DNA of 63,646 bases, from the NCBI GenBank assembly GCA_021804355.1, contig JAJZHP010000002.1:1-63646 (forward strand), written 5' to 3'. Source of the stretch: Pseudomonadota bacterium. Lineage in GTDB: Bacteria > Pseudomonadota > Gammaproteobacteria > Pseudomonadales > Moraxellaceae. Made by a program: the position numbers and the translations under genes. Positions 43,416 to 52,023 of the stretch are shown here, piece by piece (position 1 is the stretch's first letter; each line of letters opens with the position of its first letter). The notes beneath the pieces are model-generated. The model had not been told where the DNA came from, ran no database searches, and was given only the letters and a program-made list of their open reading frames with translations.

Positions 43416-44435
43416 ATGAAGAGTGTGTCCGCAAAGTTCTATCAGGTATTTGTCAGCGCGACATACCTGGACCTGGTCGAGGAACGACGGGTTTTGCTGG
43501 AAGTTTTACCGCAACTGGATTGTTTGCCGGTGTTATTGCCTTCGCAGGGACCAGAAGCGTGGCCCAGTGTACGCCGTCGTATAGAGTCCTGTGATTATTT
43601 TATTCTTCTCCTGGGGAGTCGCTATGGTTCGCTGACGCCGAGTGGCGTGAGTCATACGCATCAGGAATTTGTACATGCCAGCTTTAAACAAAAACCCAGA
43701 TTAGTGTTTATGCATGCTCAGCCTGAGCAGCGTCCGCTGTCGCTCCAGGATGCCTCGGTTGAGGGGCGTTTGAAATTCCAGGATTTTCGACAGCTGCTAA
43801 GACAAGGCGAGTGTTGTCTATGGACCCAGGCAGATGATTTGGCAACGATGTTGCGAACCTGTATGCCAAAGTTGTTGCAGTCTCATCCTATGCCGGGTTG
43901 GGTGTCAGGTGCTGCGGTTACCTCTCCCGGGCAGAACGAGGCATTAGCCCGTTTGGAAGCTCGGGTGGCTGAACTGGAGGCAGAAAAGGAAACCTGGTTA
44001 CAGACGGGCATTCGCTTGGATGAACTGGCACAAGGTCAAGATAAGACAGAATTGTATTATCAGGCTAATGTCTACGCGGGGGGGCATTGTGAATTACTGC
44101 CCTTGGTATCGCGTATAGCCTGGAATGATGTATTTCTGGCAATGGCCTTGGGGTTGCGTGAGCCACAGTCAGAGCGGTTTCTGCATGAACGTCTTGCCGA
44201 GATGCTGAGAACCCGAGGCTTGCAAGATGCTCGCGAACTTCGTCCCAAAGCTCATGCTTTGACCGATATACGTTTGACAGATCTTTGTTTCAGCAGCGTG
44301 CGCATACAGTTAAGAACACTGGGATTGATCACGCGCTCAAGTCTTAGCAGGACGCAGGCTGACCCCCAGTGGCAGCTCACCATGCAGGGTGAACATTTAA
44401 TGAATAAACTCTTGTTGCGTACCCGAAAGGGCTAG
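43416..44435 (+). CDS. DUF4062 domain protein with C-terminal winged-helix-like region
   Basis: The 339-residue protein starts with a DUF4062 domain (residues about 8-100): YQVFVSATYLDLVEERR, then DCLPVLLPSQGPEAWPSVRRRIESCDYFILLLGSRYG and SHTHQEFVHA. DUF4062 resembles TIR-type and nucleoside-binding folds and is often linked to NACHT or AAA proteins in defence or signalling, where it may be an effector or adaptor; here it stands alone. A short coiled coil (ARVAELEAEKE) near 190 leads to an alpha-helical C terminus that may be a winged helix (LTDLCFSSVRIQLRTLGLI). ATG 43416 has poor spacing from AAGGG; GTG 43422 or 43425 would fit better. Confidence 0.8.
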   Translation: MKSVSAKFYQVFVSATYLDLVEERRVLLEVLPQLDCLPVLLPSQGPEAWPSVRRRIESCDYFILLLGSRYGSLTPSGVSHTHQEFVHASFKQKPRLVFMHAQPEQRPLSLQDASVEGRLKFQDFRQLLRQGECCLWTQADDLATMLRTCMPKLLQSHPMPGWVSGAAVTSPGQNEALARLEARVAELEAEKETWLQTGIRLDELAQGQDKTELYYQANVYAGGHCELLPLVSRIAWNDVFLAMALGLREPQSERFLHERLAEMLRTRGLQDARELRPKAHALTDIRLTDLCFSSVRIQLRTLGLITRSSLSRTQADPQWQLTMQGEHLMNKLLLRTRKG

Positions 44436-44566
44436 TTCTTTCATCGTAGAACAGAGCGGGCGCGGTGAGCTTTGTCCTGTTTTGTCTATCCTGACGTCTG
44501 TATTTTGCCTTATAGGATCGTATCAATCAGCGTATGATCGCCGGTTGCTAAAAAAGAGGGTACGTT

Positions 44567-46183
44567 ATGCGCAAGTGGAATGGTTGGGGAGATGAGGCAA
44601 ACAGCTTTCCGGCAACTCAGCAAGCTCAAGATTTTTTGCTGGAGAAGTTAGGTCAGGCACAGCCTTTACGTGATGCATCCCTGGAAGAAGTCATAGCGCG
44701 CGTACCCCCTAGCCGACTTGAGCCGCATCCGGGTATACAGACGGGTGCAGAGATTCGAGTTCGACATGCCCGAGGTCAGAGCCTGCCTGATTGGCTGGCC
44801 ATGCGTAGTGGTGAGATAGGCGTTTTTCCCGACGGCGTGGCTGAGCCGACAACGCGTGCTGAAGTTCGTGAGTTACTGCATTATGCTCGTGAGCATGATG
44901 TGATTGTCATTCCATATGGCGGAGGCACTTCGGTCGTCGGGCATATCAATCCCTTGTCAGGAGGGCGCCCTGTATTGACCTTATCGCTGGCACGCATGAA
45001 TCAGTTGTTATCCTTAGATCCTATATCGCAGCTTGCGGTCTTTGGAGCGGGTACCCCTGGGCCTGAAGTAGAGAAGCAACTTCGCCCGCATGGCTATATG
45101 TTGGGGCACTTTCCGCAGTCCTATGAGTTGTCCACCGTAGGTGGCTGGGTGGCAAGCCGCTCCAGTGGTCAGCAGTCCATGCGCTATGGTCGCATAGAAC
45201 AGCTTTTTGCTGGTGGGCATGTTGAGACCCTGACCGGTAGCCTGGAGTTACCTACGCTGCCTGCTTCGGCAGCTGGTCCGGATTTACGAGAAGTCGTGAT
45301 GGGCTCCGAGGGGCGTTTTGGCATCATCGCGGATGTTGCGCTGCGGGTACGCCCTTTGCCCGAACGGGAAGAGTTTCATGTGGCATTTTGTCCTGATTGG
45401 GAAACAGCCGTCGCCTGTGTGCGAACCATGGCTCAGTCAGATCTTGGTTTGTCCATGCTGCGTTTGAGCAATGCCGAGGAAACTCAAACACATCTTATTC
45501 TGGCAGGCCATGCCCGCGCCGTCCGCTGGTTGGAACGTTATCTTGCCCTACGCGGTATTCGTCAAGGCAAATGTATGATCACCCTGGGTTTGACCGGCGA
45601 TGATGATCAAATCAAACAGGCTCGCGTCGCTGCCTTAAAGGTACTGGGGCGTTTCTCAGGCGTAAGTACGGGTAGTTTGCTAGGTCGTCGTTGGGCGGCT
45701 AACCGCTTTCGGTCCCCCTACCTGCGAGAATCCTTTTGGCAGTTAGGCTATGCCATTGATACGTTGGAAACAGCGGTCGATTGGGTCAAGGTACCGGCAA
45801 CGGTTGAACGTATTGAGTCAGCTCTCAGGCAGGCGTTACAGGATGAGGGAGAGCAGGTCTTGGTCTTCACGCATCTGTCGCATTTGTACGCCCAGGGATC
45901 AAGCATTTACACCACGTATGCTTTTCGTTGCGCTGATACGTATGCACAAACGCTGAAGCGATGGCAAAAGCTGAAGGCGCTTGCCAGTGAAGCGCTGGTA
46001 GCGCAGGGCGCGACGATTAGTCACCAGCATGGTGTTGGTCTGGATCATGCCCCTTATCTTGCTGCAGAAAAAGGAGCGGAAGGCATGGCCTGCTTACAGG
46101 CCTTGTCCCGGCACTTTGATGCGCGCGAGCAGTTAAATCCAGGCAAGCTGTTACCAGCCATCAGCAAGAACAATCTTAAATAA
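44567..46183 (+). CDS. alkyldihydroxyacetonephosphate-synthase-like FAD-binding protein
   Basis: The 538-residue protein carries the PCMH-type FAD domain (residues about 90-270): VIVIPYGGGTSVVGHINPL, then YMLGHFPQSYELSTVGGWVASRSSGQ. The last two blocks closely resemble those of alkyl-DHAP synthase (AGPS), which exchanges an acyl for an alkyl chain to begin ether-lipid synthesis. A late TISHQHGVGLDHAPYLA block with two His matches the AGPS active-site region. It precedes the GlpD-like gene by 15 bp. An alternative is a D-lactate/glycolate-type dehydrogenase, but the sequence fits AGPS better. Confidence 0.8.
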   Translation: MRKWNGWGDEANSFPATQQAQDFLLEKLGQAQPLRDASLEEVIARVPPSRLEPHPGIQTGAEIRVRHARGQSLPDWLAMRSGEIGVFPDGVAEPTTRAEVRELLHYAREHDVIVIPYGGGTSVVGHINPLSGGRPVLTLSLARMNQLLSLDPISQLAVFGAGTPGPEVEKQLRPHGYMLGHFPQSYELSTVGGWVASRSSGQQSMRYGRIEQLFAGGHVETLTGSLELPTLPASAAGPDLREVVMGSEGRFGIIADVALRVRPLPEREEFHVAFCPDWETAVACVRTMAQSDLGLSMLRLSNAEETQTHLILAGHARAVRWLERYLALRGIRQGKCMITLGLTGDDDQIKQARVAALKVLGRFSGVSTGSLLGRRWAANRFRSPYLRESFWQLGYAIDTLETAVDWVKVPATVERIESALRQALQDEGEQVLVFTHLSHLYAQGSSIYTTYAFRCADTYAQTLKRWQKLKALASEALVAQGATISHQHGVGLDHAPYLAAEKGAEGMACLQALSRHFDAREQLNPGKLLPAISKNNLK

Positions 46184-46198
46184 GGATACAGGGTCATT

Positions 46199-47752
46199 AT
46201 GAAAGAGCAGCGACCGGATGCGCGCACGCTTAGCGCTTCTGAATGGGATGTAATCGTCATTGGTGGAGGCATTACCGGAGCTGGCGTAGCCAGAGAAGCT
46301 GCGCGACGTGGTTTAAAGACCTTGCTGCTTGAACAGCGGGACTATGCCTGGGGAACCTCAAGTCGTTCCTCCAAAATGGTGCATGGTGGGTTACGTTATA
46401 TCGCATCGGGTGACATACGCTTGACTTGGCACTCCCTGGTGGAACGTGAACGCTTGATGCGCGAGTCTTCGGGGTTAGTAACGCGCATGGGCTACTGGTT
46501 TGCGCATTTTCGTAAAAAGTTTCCTGGTCCCTTCGTTTTTGGCTTGTTGTTGACTGTTTATGATGTGCTGGCCAGGTATCGGGATCATAGTTACAGCGCC
46601 AAGGATCGTTTTCTGGCGCGCATGCCAGGTTACCTTGCTCAAGATCTGCTGGGAGCCTCACGCTATACCGATGCCTTGGTTGATGATGCCCGACTGGTAC
46701 TACGGGTGCTGGAAGAAGCACGAGCCGATGGTGCTCTCACTCTCAACTACGTGACGGTTCATGACCTGGTGATGCATGAAGGGCGTGTGGCTGGCGTAGA
46801 AGCCAAGGATGATATCAGCGGTATAGCGATGCGCCTGCAAGCTAAGGCCGTGATCAGTGCCACAGGAGCTTGGGCAGACCGTTTGCGGCAGCCTTTGGCG
46901 GGTGAAAAACGCATACGCCCTCAGCGTGGCAGTCATCTGGTCATAGCTTCCCCCCGGTTGCCTGTCGCTGAATCAGTGATCTTTATGCATCCTGATGATG
47001 GGCGTGCCGTTTTTATTTATCCCTGGGAAGGTCGGACGCTGGTGGGAACCACGGATCTGGATCATCGCGAGGATTTGGATACGGAAGCGAGCATCAGTGC
47101 CCAGGAATTTGCCTACCTGCTGCGCGCTGCAAATAGTCAGTTTCCGGCAGCTAAGCTGGTCGCCGAAGACGTCATTGCCACGTTTAGCGGTGTGAGGCCC
47201 ATTGTTTCCTCAGGCAAGGGGCGAGATCCCTCGCAAGAAAAACGTGATCACAGCGTTTTTGTCGATCAGGGACTCATCACGGTAACCGGCGGAAAGTTGA
47301 CGACCTTTCGACAAATTGCTTTGGATGCCCTGCGTGCTGCCAGTAAGCAGTTGGGAAAAACCATTCGTGATGATGGCTCGCCTGTATTTCGGCCGGTACA
47401 ACAACGTGCGTCCTGGCCAGAACGGTTGACCGCCCGCTTTGGCGTTCGCGCTGCAGAAGTGGCTGTTATGTCTGAGGATGGTGACCAGGCCTTGATCCCC
47501 GGTATGACGGTCAGCTGGGGTGAGTTGCGTTGGTCTTTGCGTCATGAGCAGGTTGTACACTTGGATGATCTGCTGCTGCGCCGTGTTCGCATGGGACTCT
47601 TGTTGCCTGAAGGAGGGCAAGAACACTTGCCAAGAATTGCGCAAATCTGCCAGCAAGAATTAGGTTGGGATGAGACGCGCATGGAACAGGAACGCCAGCG
47701 TTACCTGGATATATGGCAGAGGTTTTATGGAACGGCAGCAGGAGTTACTTAA
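46199..47752 (+). CDS. FAD-dependent glycerol-3-phosphate dehydrogenase (GlpD-like)
   Basis: The 517-residue flavoprotein has the N-terminal FAD motif DVIVIGGGITGAGVAREAARRG (about residues 18-39) and the GlpD block GTSSRSSKMVHGGLRYIASGD. FIYPWEGRTLVGTTDLDH and ATFSGVRPIV are further family segments. It should oxidise sn-glycerol-3-phosphate to DHAP with electrons entering the quinone pool at the inner membrane. It sits between the AGPS-like gene and an FGGY kinase, sharing one base with the kinase start. This setting, and not a glpF-glpK operon, suggests lipid synthesis over glycerol catabolism. Confidence 0.9.
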   Translation: MKEQRPDARTLSASEWDVIVIGGGITGAGVAREAARRGLKTLLLEQRDYAWGTSSRSSKMVHGGLRYIASGDIRLTWHSLVERERLMRESSGLVTRMGYWFAHFRKKFPGPFVFGLLLTVYDVLARYRDHSYSAKDRFLARMPGYLAQDLLGASRYTDALVDDARLVLRVLEEARADGALTLNYVTVHDLVMHEGRVAGVEAKDDISGIAMRLQAKAVISATGAWADRLRQPLAGEKRIRPQRGSHLVIASPRLPVAESVIFMHPDDGRAVFIYPWEGRTLVGTTDLDHREDLDTEASISAQEFAYLLRAANSQFPAAKLVAEDVIATFSGVRPIVSSGKGRDPSQEKRDHSVFVDQGLITVTGGKLTTFRQIALDALRAASKQLGKTIRDDGSPVFRPVQQRASWPERLTARFGVRAAEVAVMSEDGDQALIPGMTVSWGELRWSLRHEQVVHLDDLLLRRVRMGLLLPEGGQEHLPRIAQICQQELGWDETRMEQERQRYLDIWQRFYGTAAGVT

Positions 47753-49302
47753 TGGGTAGTCTGTTGGCACTGGATTTGGGTACGCAAAGTGTACGTGCGT
47801 TATTATTTGACGCCCATGGCAATCTTGAAGCGCGTGCTCAGGTCAAGTTCCAGCCCATTTATCATAGCCCTCATCCCGGATGGGCTGAGCAGGACGCGGA
47901 TTACTACTGGTCATGTTTAGGGCAGGCCTGTCGCGAGCTCTGGCCGCAAGGCGTGGATCCGGCCTGTGTGGAGGGAGTAGCCTTAACGACACAGCGGGGT
48001 ACTACCGTGGCTGTCGATCATCAAGGTCGTCCTTTGCTGCCCGCCATCACCTGGCTGGATCAGCGTGAAGCTGAAGGACTGCCTGCATTGCCGCTCTGGT
48101 TACAGGGGGTATTTAATGTGGTGGGCGAAGCGGAGACCATCGATTATTTTCGCCGTCAGGCAGAGTGTAACTGGATCGCCCATCATCATCCTCACGTCTG
48201 GGCACGGACTCACAAGTTTTTATTGATATCGGGTTACCTGAACTTTCGACTATGTGGTCGTTATGTCGATTCGTTAGCATCTCAGGTAGGTTATCTTCCT
48301 TTTGATTTTAAGCGTTTGGACTGGGTCAAGCCCTGGGATTGGAAATGGAAAGCGCTGGCTGTCAGGCAGGAACAACTGCCAGAGTTGGTGCCGCCGGGGG
48401 GCGTGATGGGGCATATAGGTGTCGATGCCAGCCGCATGACCGGTTTAAGGGAGGGTACGATCCTGGTCTCAGCGGGAGCCGATAAGGCTTGTGAAGTCCT
48501 GGGTTCCGGGTGTTTGCATGCAGATCTTGGTGCCTTGAGTTTTGGGACCACGGCGACGATTAATACGACCCAGAGCCGCTATATGGAAGCGACCAAGCTG
48601 TTGCCTCCTTATCCGGCTGCCGTGCCTGGAGCTTTTCTTACCGAAGTTCAGACGTTTCGAGGCTTCTGGATGGTTAACTGGTTTAAGGAGGAGTTTGGTC
48701 ACAAGGAGCAATGGCTGGCTGAGAGTGAGGGGGTGGTCGTAGAAACTCTGTTTGATGCCCTGTTGCGTGAGACCCCTCCGGGCGCTATGGGGCTGATGCT
48801 GCAGCCGTACTGGTCTCCAGGGATACGTGAACCAGGGCGTGAAGCCAAGGGGGCTTTAATCGGGTTTGGTGACGTGCATACACGGGCTCATGTTTACCGT
48901 GCCATCATTGAGGGGCTGGCTTTTGCTTTGCTGGATGGACGTGAACGTATAGAAAAGCGTAGCCGACATCGATTGCGCGCTCTGCGGGTTTCTGGAGGAG
49001 GGGCGCAGTCCGATGAAGTCATGCGTATCACAGCCAATGTCTTTGGTTTGCCTGCAGAGAGGCCACATACGACAGAAACATCAGGGCTGGGTGCGGCGAT
49101 GAATGTGGCTGTAGCTTTGGGATGGCATGCCAATCATGCTAAGGCGGTAGCGGCCATGACACGGGTCAGTGATGTTTTTTATCCTCAGGACGAGGAGCAC
49201 AGGTTATATCAGAAGTTATATAACCGGGTATGGAAACGCATGTACAGCCAGTTGCGCCCTATGTACCAAGAGATTCGTCAGATTACGGGATACCCGCGTT
49301 AA
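47752..49302 (+). CDS. FGGY family carbohydrate kinase
   Basis: The 516-residue kinase begins LLALDLGTQSVRALLFDA, the ATP phosphate-1 motif of the FGGY family, with AITWLDQRE, VSAGADKACEVLGSGC, GALSFGTTATINT and the C-terminal RVSGGGAQSDEVMRITANVFGLPAERP (FGGY signature 2 region). The substrate cannot be read; glycerol, dihydroxyacetone or a related polyol would fit the operon. ATG 47752 shares its A with the GlpD-like stop, and AGGAG lies 7 bases upstream; the frame upstream of this is within the previous gene. It overlaps the GH114-like gene by 4 bp tail to tail. Confidence 0.9.
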   Translation: MGSLLALDLGTQSVRALLFDAHGNLEARAQVKFQPIYHSPHPGWAEQDADYYWSCLGQACRELWPQGVDPACVEGVALTTQRGTTVAVDHQGRPLLPAITWLDQREAEGLPALPLWLQGVFNVVGEAETIDYFRRQAECNWIAHHHPHVWARTHKFLLISGYLNFRLCGRYVDSLASQVGYLPFDFKRLDWVKPWDWKWKALAVRQEQLPELVPPGGVMGHIGVDASRMTGLREGTILVSAGADKACEVLGSGCLHADLGALSFGTTATINTTQSRYMEATKLLPPYPAAVPGAFLTEVQTFRGFWMVNWFKEEFGHKEQWLAESEGVVVETLFDALLRETPPGAMGLMLQPYWSPGIREPGREAKGALIGFGDVHTRAHVYRAIIEGLAFALLDGRERIEKRSRHRLRALRVSGGGAQSDEVMRITANVFGLPAERPHTTETSGLGAAMNVAVALGWHANHAKAVAAMTRVSDVFYPQDEEHRLYQKLYNRVWKRMYSQLRPMYQEIRQITGYPR

Positions 49303-50192
49303 GGGCAGGCATAGCGATAGCTGCCGTTCAGGGTAGGTGGGAGAATCAGGGTCTCTATGCCCAAGGCTTGGTTTTGCTGACAAAGCTGGGTGAATACACC
49401 TTGCAGGTTCTGCAGGTAGCTGGAGTTGTACTCGACATCGACGACAAGTTTACCTGCTTGCAGCAAGGGTTGGTAGAGTGGACATTCGCTGGTCTCCTGG
49501 CATTGTTCATTGATAGCAAAATCGACGTAGTTAGTCAGTAAAGCTATCTGGTGTGTGTCGTTTTTTAAAGCGATCGCAAGGCCGCGGCTATGGGCGGCAT
49601 TGGCTAGATTTACATTGAAATCTAACTGGTCCTGTGCTGTTAAGGGAAAGCCTGTAGCATTGGTATAGCCATTGACATTGTCAGGGTCGACGCCGTCGCA
49701 CCCCTTGCTTGCCGCTAAATCCAGCCGGGCCAGCATAATTTGTCGTACTTGCGCGGAACGGATATCTACCCAGTTTTCACCTGACCACCCGGAATCAGCA
49801 AGGCCGATGACGGCGGCGCTGAAGCTGCTGCTGTCAGGACGCCATGATTCGCGTGTGCCGGCTGAAAAATAACAGATGACATGCACAGCTTGTTGTTGCC
49901 ACTGCCGGATGGTGGTGGACGGTGTGTCAAAAAGATCAATCTCTGCCACTTGGATGGTGGCCGCCAGATTGGGGGTGCCTGTCAATTGCAGGGAGTAACT
50001 GGCATGCGAAGCAGGGGCCCAGCCGCGGGTGCTGGTCAGAGGGGCAGGCTCCAGAGTTAGTTGCGCTGCTCCACTGCCCGCATTTGGGGTGTCTGGATTT
50101 GTCGTTGAGCTTCCGCAAGCAGACAGCCAGCACAAACTGGTTAGGACGATGAGAAAATAGAGCCAGTCATTAAATCGCAAAATTTCATCCAA
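49299..50192 (-). CDS. GH114-like endo-alpha-1,4-polygalactosaminidase family lipoprotein
   Basis: The 297-residue protein has a lipoprotein signal (lipobox LSAC, Cys near residue 26) and a TIM-barrel domain like glycoside hydrolase family 114: VICYFSAGTRESWRPD, then CDGVDPDNVNGY, which holds likely acidic catalytic residues, NLANAAHSRGLAIALKND, and a late VDVEYNSSYL. GH114 enzymes cleave alpha-1,4-galactosaminogalactan-type polymers. Most such proteins lack tested substrates. It is a single gene convergent with the FGGY kinase. Confidence 0.85.
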   Translation of the reverse strand: MDEILRFNDWLYFLIVLTSLCWLSACGSSTTNPDTPNAGSGAAQLTLEPAPLTSTRGWAPASHASYSLQLTGTPNLAATIQVAEIDLFDTPSTTIRQWQQQAVHVICYFSAGTRESWRPDSSSFSAAVIGLADSGWSGENWVDIRSAQVRQIMLARLDLAASKGCDGVDPDNVNGYTNATGFPLTAQDQLDFNVNLANAAHSRGLAIALKNDTHQIALLTNYVDFAINEQCQETSECPLYQPLLQAGKLVVDVEYNSSYLQNLQGVFTQLCQQNQALGIETLILPPTLNGSYRYACP

Positions 50193-50254
50193 AAGGTAGA
50201 CATGGGGTAACTATTTCAGCGATTCAAGGCTAACAAAAATTCAGTGCTTTTGTC

Positions 50255-50283
50255 CTTGTAATCGCTTGTGGGGTGCCCCAAAA
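50255..50283 (+). promoter_or_regulatory. candidate sigma-32 promoter of hsp20
   Basis: CTTGTAA (50255-50261) and CCCCAAAA (50276-50283) are 14 bases apart. They match the heat-shock consensus with one change in the -35 and two in the -10 relative to the groESL promoter at 24337. The small heat-shock gene begins 29 bases downstream, which supports the call. Confidence 0.7.
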
Positions 50284-50311
50284 AATAGTTATCCAATCAG
50301 AAGGAGTAACT

Positions 50312-50770
50312 ATGATGAATCGCTGGAATCCCATTCGTGAACTCGAAGATTTTGTACAGAATTACCAACGCATGATGTCGCCAGCCAAAATGCAAGGTTT
50401 GGTTAATGAACCGGGGAAGGAGGCTATGGCCCATGCGGAGTGGATGCCTGCCGTGGATATCAGTGAGACAGCACAGTCTTATCTGGTAAAAGCTGAAATT
50501 CCGGATGTGAAGAAAGAGGATATCAAGCTAAATGTGCATGAGCATGTACTGAGGTTGACCGGAGAACGGCGTCTGGAAAAGCAGGAAAATGGCCCCAAAC
50601 ATCACCGTATAGAAAGAATCTATGGATCTTTCGCGCGTAGTTTTGCTTTACCTGAGGATGCTGATGAAACACGGGTGGCTGCGGAATATCGTGACGGCGT
50701 GCTGCATGTGACTATTCCCAAGATGGAGCGCGCCCAGCCTCGCGCTATCGATGTTCAGATAGGTGGCTGA
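50312..50770 (+). CDS. small heat-shock protein, Hsp20 family
   Basis: Hsp20 proteins hold unfolding proteins as ATP-independent chaperones. The 152-residue product starts MMNRWNPIRELEDFVQNYQRMM and has the alpha-crystallin domain (about residues 45-140), with VDISETAQSYLVKAEIPDVKKEDIKLNV, GSFARSFALPEDAD and the VLHVTIPK motif. A short C-terminal tail contains RAIDVQI. AAGGAG at 50301-50306 points to ATG 50312 or 50315; the frame is open to 50273 but starts earlier lack a binding site. The gene has its own heat-shock-type promoter. Confidence 0.93.
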   Translation: MMNRWNPIRELEDFVQNYQRMMSPAKMQGLVNEPGKEAMAHAEWMPAVDISETAQSYLVKAEIPDVKKEDIKLNVHEHVLRLTGERRLEKQENGPKHHRIERIYGSFARSFALPEDADETRVAAEYRDGVLHVTIPKMERAQPRAIDVQIGG

Positions 50771-50832
50771 GGAAAAGGGGGTATGATCCAGCCTTATGAA
50801 GGCGAGGCTTATGCCCCTATGTAAAAAAATGG

Positions 50833-50861
50833 TTGTCAAGTGGCTTGGCCTTGGGTAAGAT
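50833..50861 (+). promoter_or_regulatory. sigma-70 promoter of rplM-rpsI
   Basis: TTGTCA (50833-50838) and TAAGAT (50856-50861) are 17 bases apart, close to consensus, and lie 64 bases ahead of the rplM start. The short leader that remains could hold an L13 autoregulatory structure, but none is clearly seen. Confidence 0.75.
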
Positions 50862-50924
50862 TCGCGTCCTGATTTTTTCCGGGGCGGTTTGGCCTCGGAC
50901 TATGCATGTTAAAGGCGTGAAACC

Positions 50925-51353
50925 ATGAAAACGTTCAGTGCCAAGCCCGAAACCGTCACGCGCGACTGGTTTGTCGTGGATGCAGCCGGTAAGACCTTAG
51001 GTCGCCTGGCTAGCGAAATTGCGTCGCGCTTGCGCGGCAAACACAAGGCCGAGTATACCCCTCATGTGGATACCGGTGATTACATCATTGTGGTCAATGC
51101 CGGACAGGTAGCGGTCACGGGCAATAAGGCCCAGCAAAAGATGTACTGGCATCACACCGGGTATCCAGGTGGTATTCGTGGTGTGCGTTATGACAAGTTG
51201 GTTTCAACCAAGCCTGAACAGGTGATTGAAATCGCTGTGAAGGGTATGTTGCCCAAAGGTCCTTTGGGGCGTGCCATGTTCAGCAAGCTGAAAGTGTATG
51301 GTGGTGCCGAGCATCCGCATGCGGCTCAGTTGCCCCAGCCCTTGGAATTTTGA
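50925..51353 (+). CDS. rplM: 50S ribosomal protein L13
   Basis: The 142-residue protein is standard L13: [33 protein letters not shown], then [16 protein letters not shown] and [28 protein letters not shown]. It is an early-assembling large-subunit protein. It is first in a two-gene ribosomal operon with rpsI, 10 bp downstream. Confidence 0.99.
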   Translation: MKTFSAKPETVTRDWFVVDAAGKTLGRLASEIASRLRGKHKAEYTPHVDTGDYIIVVNAGQVAVTGNKAQQKMYWHHTGYPGGIRGVRYDKLVSTKPEQVIEIAVKGMLPKGPLGRAMFSKLKVYGGAEHPHAAQLPQPLEF

Positions 51354-51363
51354 GTAAATAATC

Positions 51364-51753
51364 ATGACCCAGCAGAACTATGGTACCGGCCGTCGCAAGA
51401 CCTCTGCAGCGCGCGTATTCCTGCGTCCCGGTACGGGCAAAATTGAAGTTAATAACCGCAGCCTTGATACGTACTTTGGGCGTGAAACGGCGCGCATGAT
51501 TGTACGTCAGCCGCTAGAACTGGTTGAAGTTACTGATCGATTTGATATTACGGTAACGGTCAGTGGCGGTGGTATCAGTGGACAGGCGGGTGCCATACGT
51601 CATGGCATTACGCGTGCTCTGATCGAATACGATGAGACCCTGCGTTCAGCTCTGCGTAAAGCTGGTTTCGTAACACGTGATGCGCGTGAAGTGGAACGTA
51701 AGAAGCTGGGTCTGCGTAAGGCGCGTAAGCGTCCTCAGTACTCCAAGCGTTGA
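51364..51753 (+). CDS. rpsI: 30S ribosomal protein S9
   Basis: The 129-residue product is S9 with [19 protein letters not shown] at the start, [15 protein letters not shown] in the middle, and the arginine-rich tail [14 protein letters not shown] whose end contacts the P-site tRNA. It follows rplM and lies 21 bp before tRNA-Gln, with which it may share a transcript. Confidence 0.99.
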   Translation: MTQQNYGTGRRKTSAARVFLRPGTGKIEVNNRSLDTYFGRETARMIVRQPLELVEVTDRFDITVTVSGGGISGQAGAIRHGITRALIEYDETLRSALRKAGFVTRDAREVERKKLGLRKARKRPQYSKR

Positions 51754-51774
51754 TATTGGCGCTGACATCAGGAT

Positions 51775-51848
51775 TGGGGGATCGTCTAACGGTAGGACTA
51801 CGGACTCTGACTCCGTCTGTCTAGGTTCGAATCCTAGTCCCCCAGCCA
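51775..51848 (+). tRNA. tRNA-Gln (anticodon CTG)
   Basis: A 74-nt cloverleaf with acceptor stem TGGGGGA/TCCCCCA (first position U as in bacterial tRNA-Gln), anticodon stem ACGGA/TCCGT, anticodon CTG at 51807-51809, T arm GGTTCGAATCC and an encoded GCCA end. It lies between rpsI and petA, unlinked to other tRNAs. Confidence 0.97.
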
Positions 51849-51852
51849 CAAC

Positions 51853-51880
51853 AAAACCCGGGATTTCCCGGGTTTTTTTT
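51853..51880 (+). terminator. rho-independent terminator after tRNA-Gln
   Basis: AAAACCCGGG (51853-51862) pairs exactly with CCCGGGTTTT (51867-51876) around ATTT, followed by further T to 51880. It closes the rplM-rpsI-tRNA-Gln transcript and separates it from petABC. Confidence 0.93.
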
Positions 51881-52023
51881 GATCTAGGTTTATTTTTAAT
51901 CAGGTTTCATGGGGCAGCGACGCTATTGCCTTGTACCTTCTGGGTCTTTTACTTATCATTGTTGAGCTTGAGTTGGGCGAGAGCGGTTTTCGTGCGCCCG
52001 TGTCTTACGAGGAGAGTTGATTG

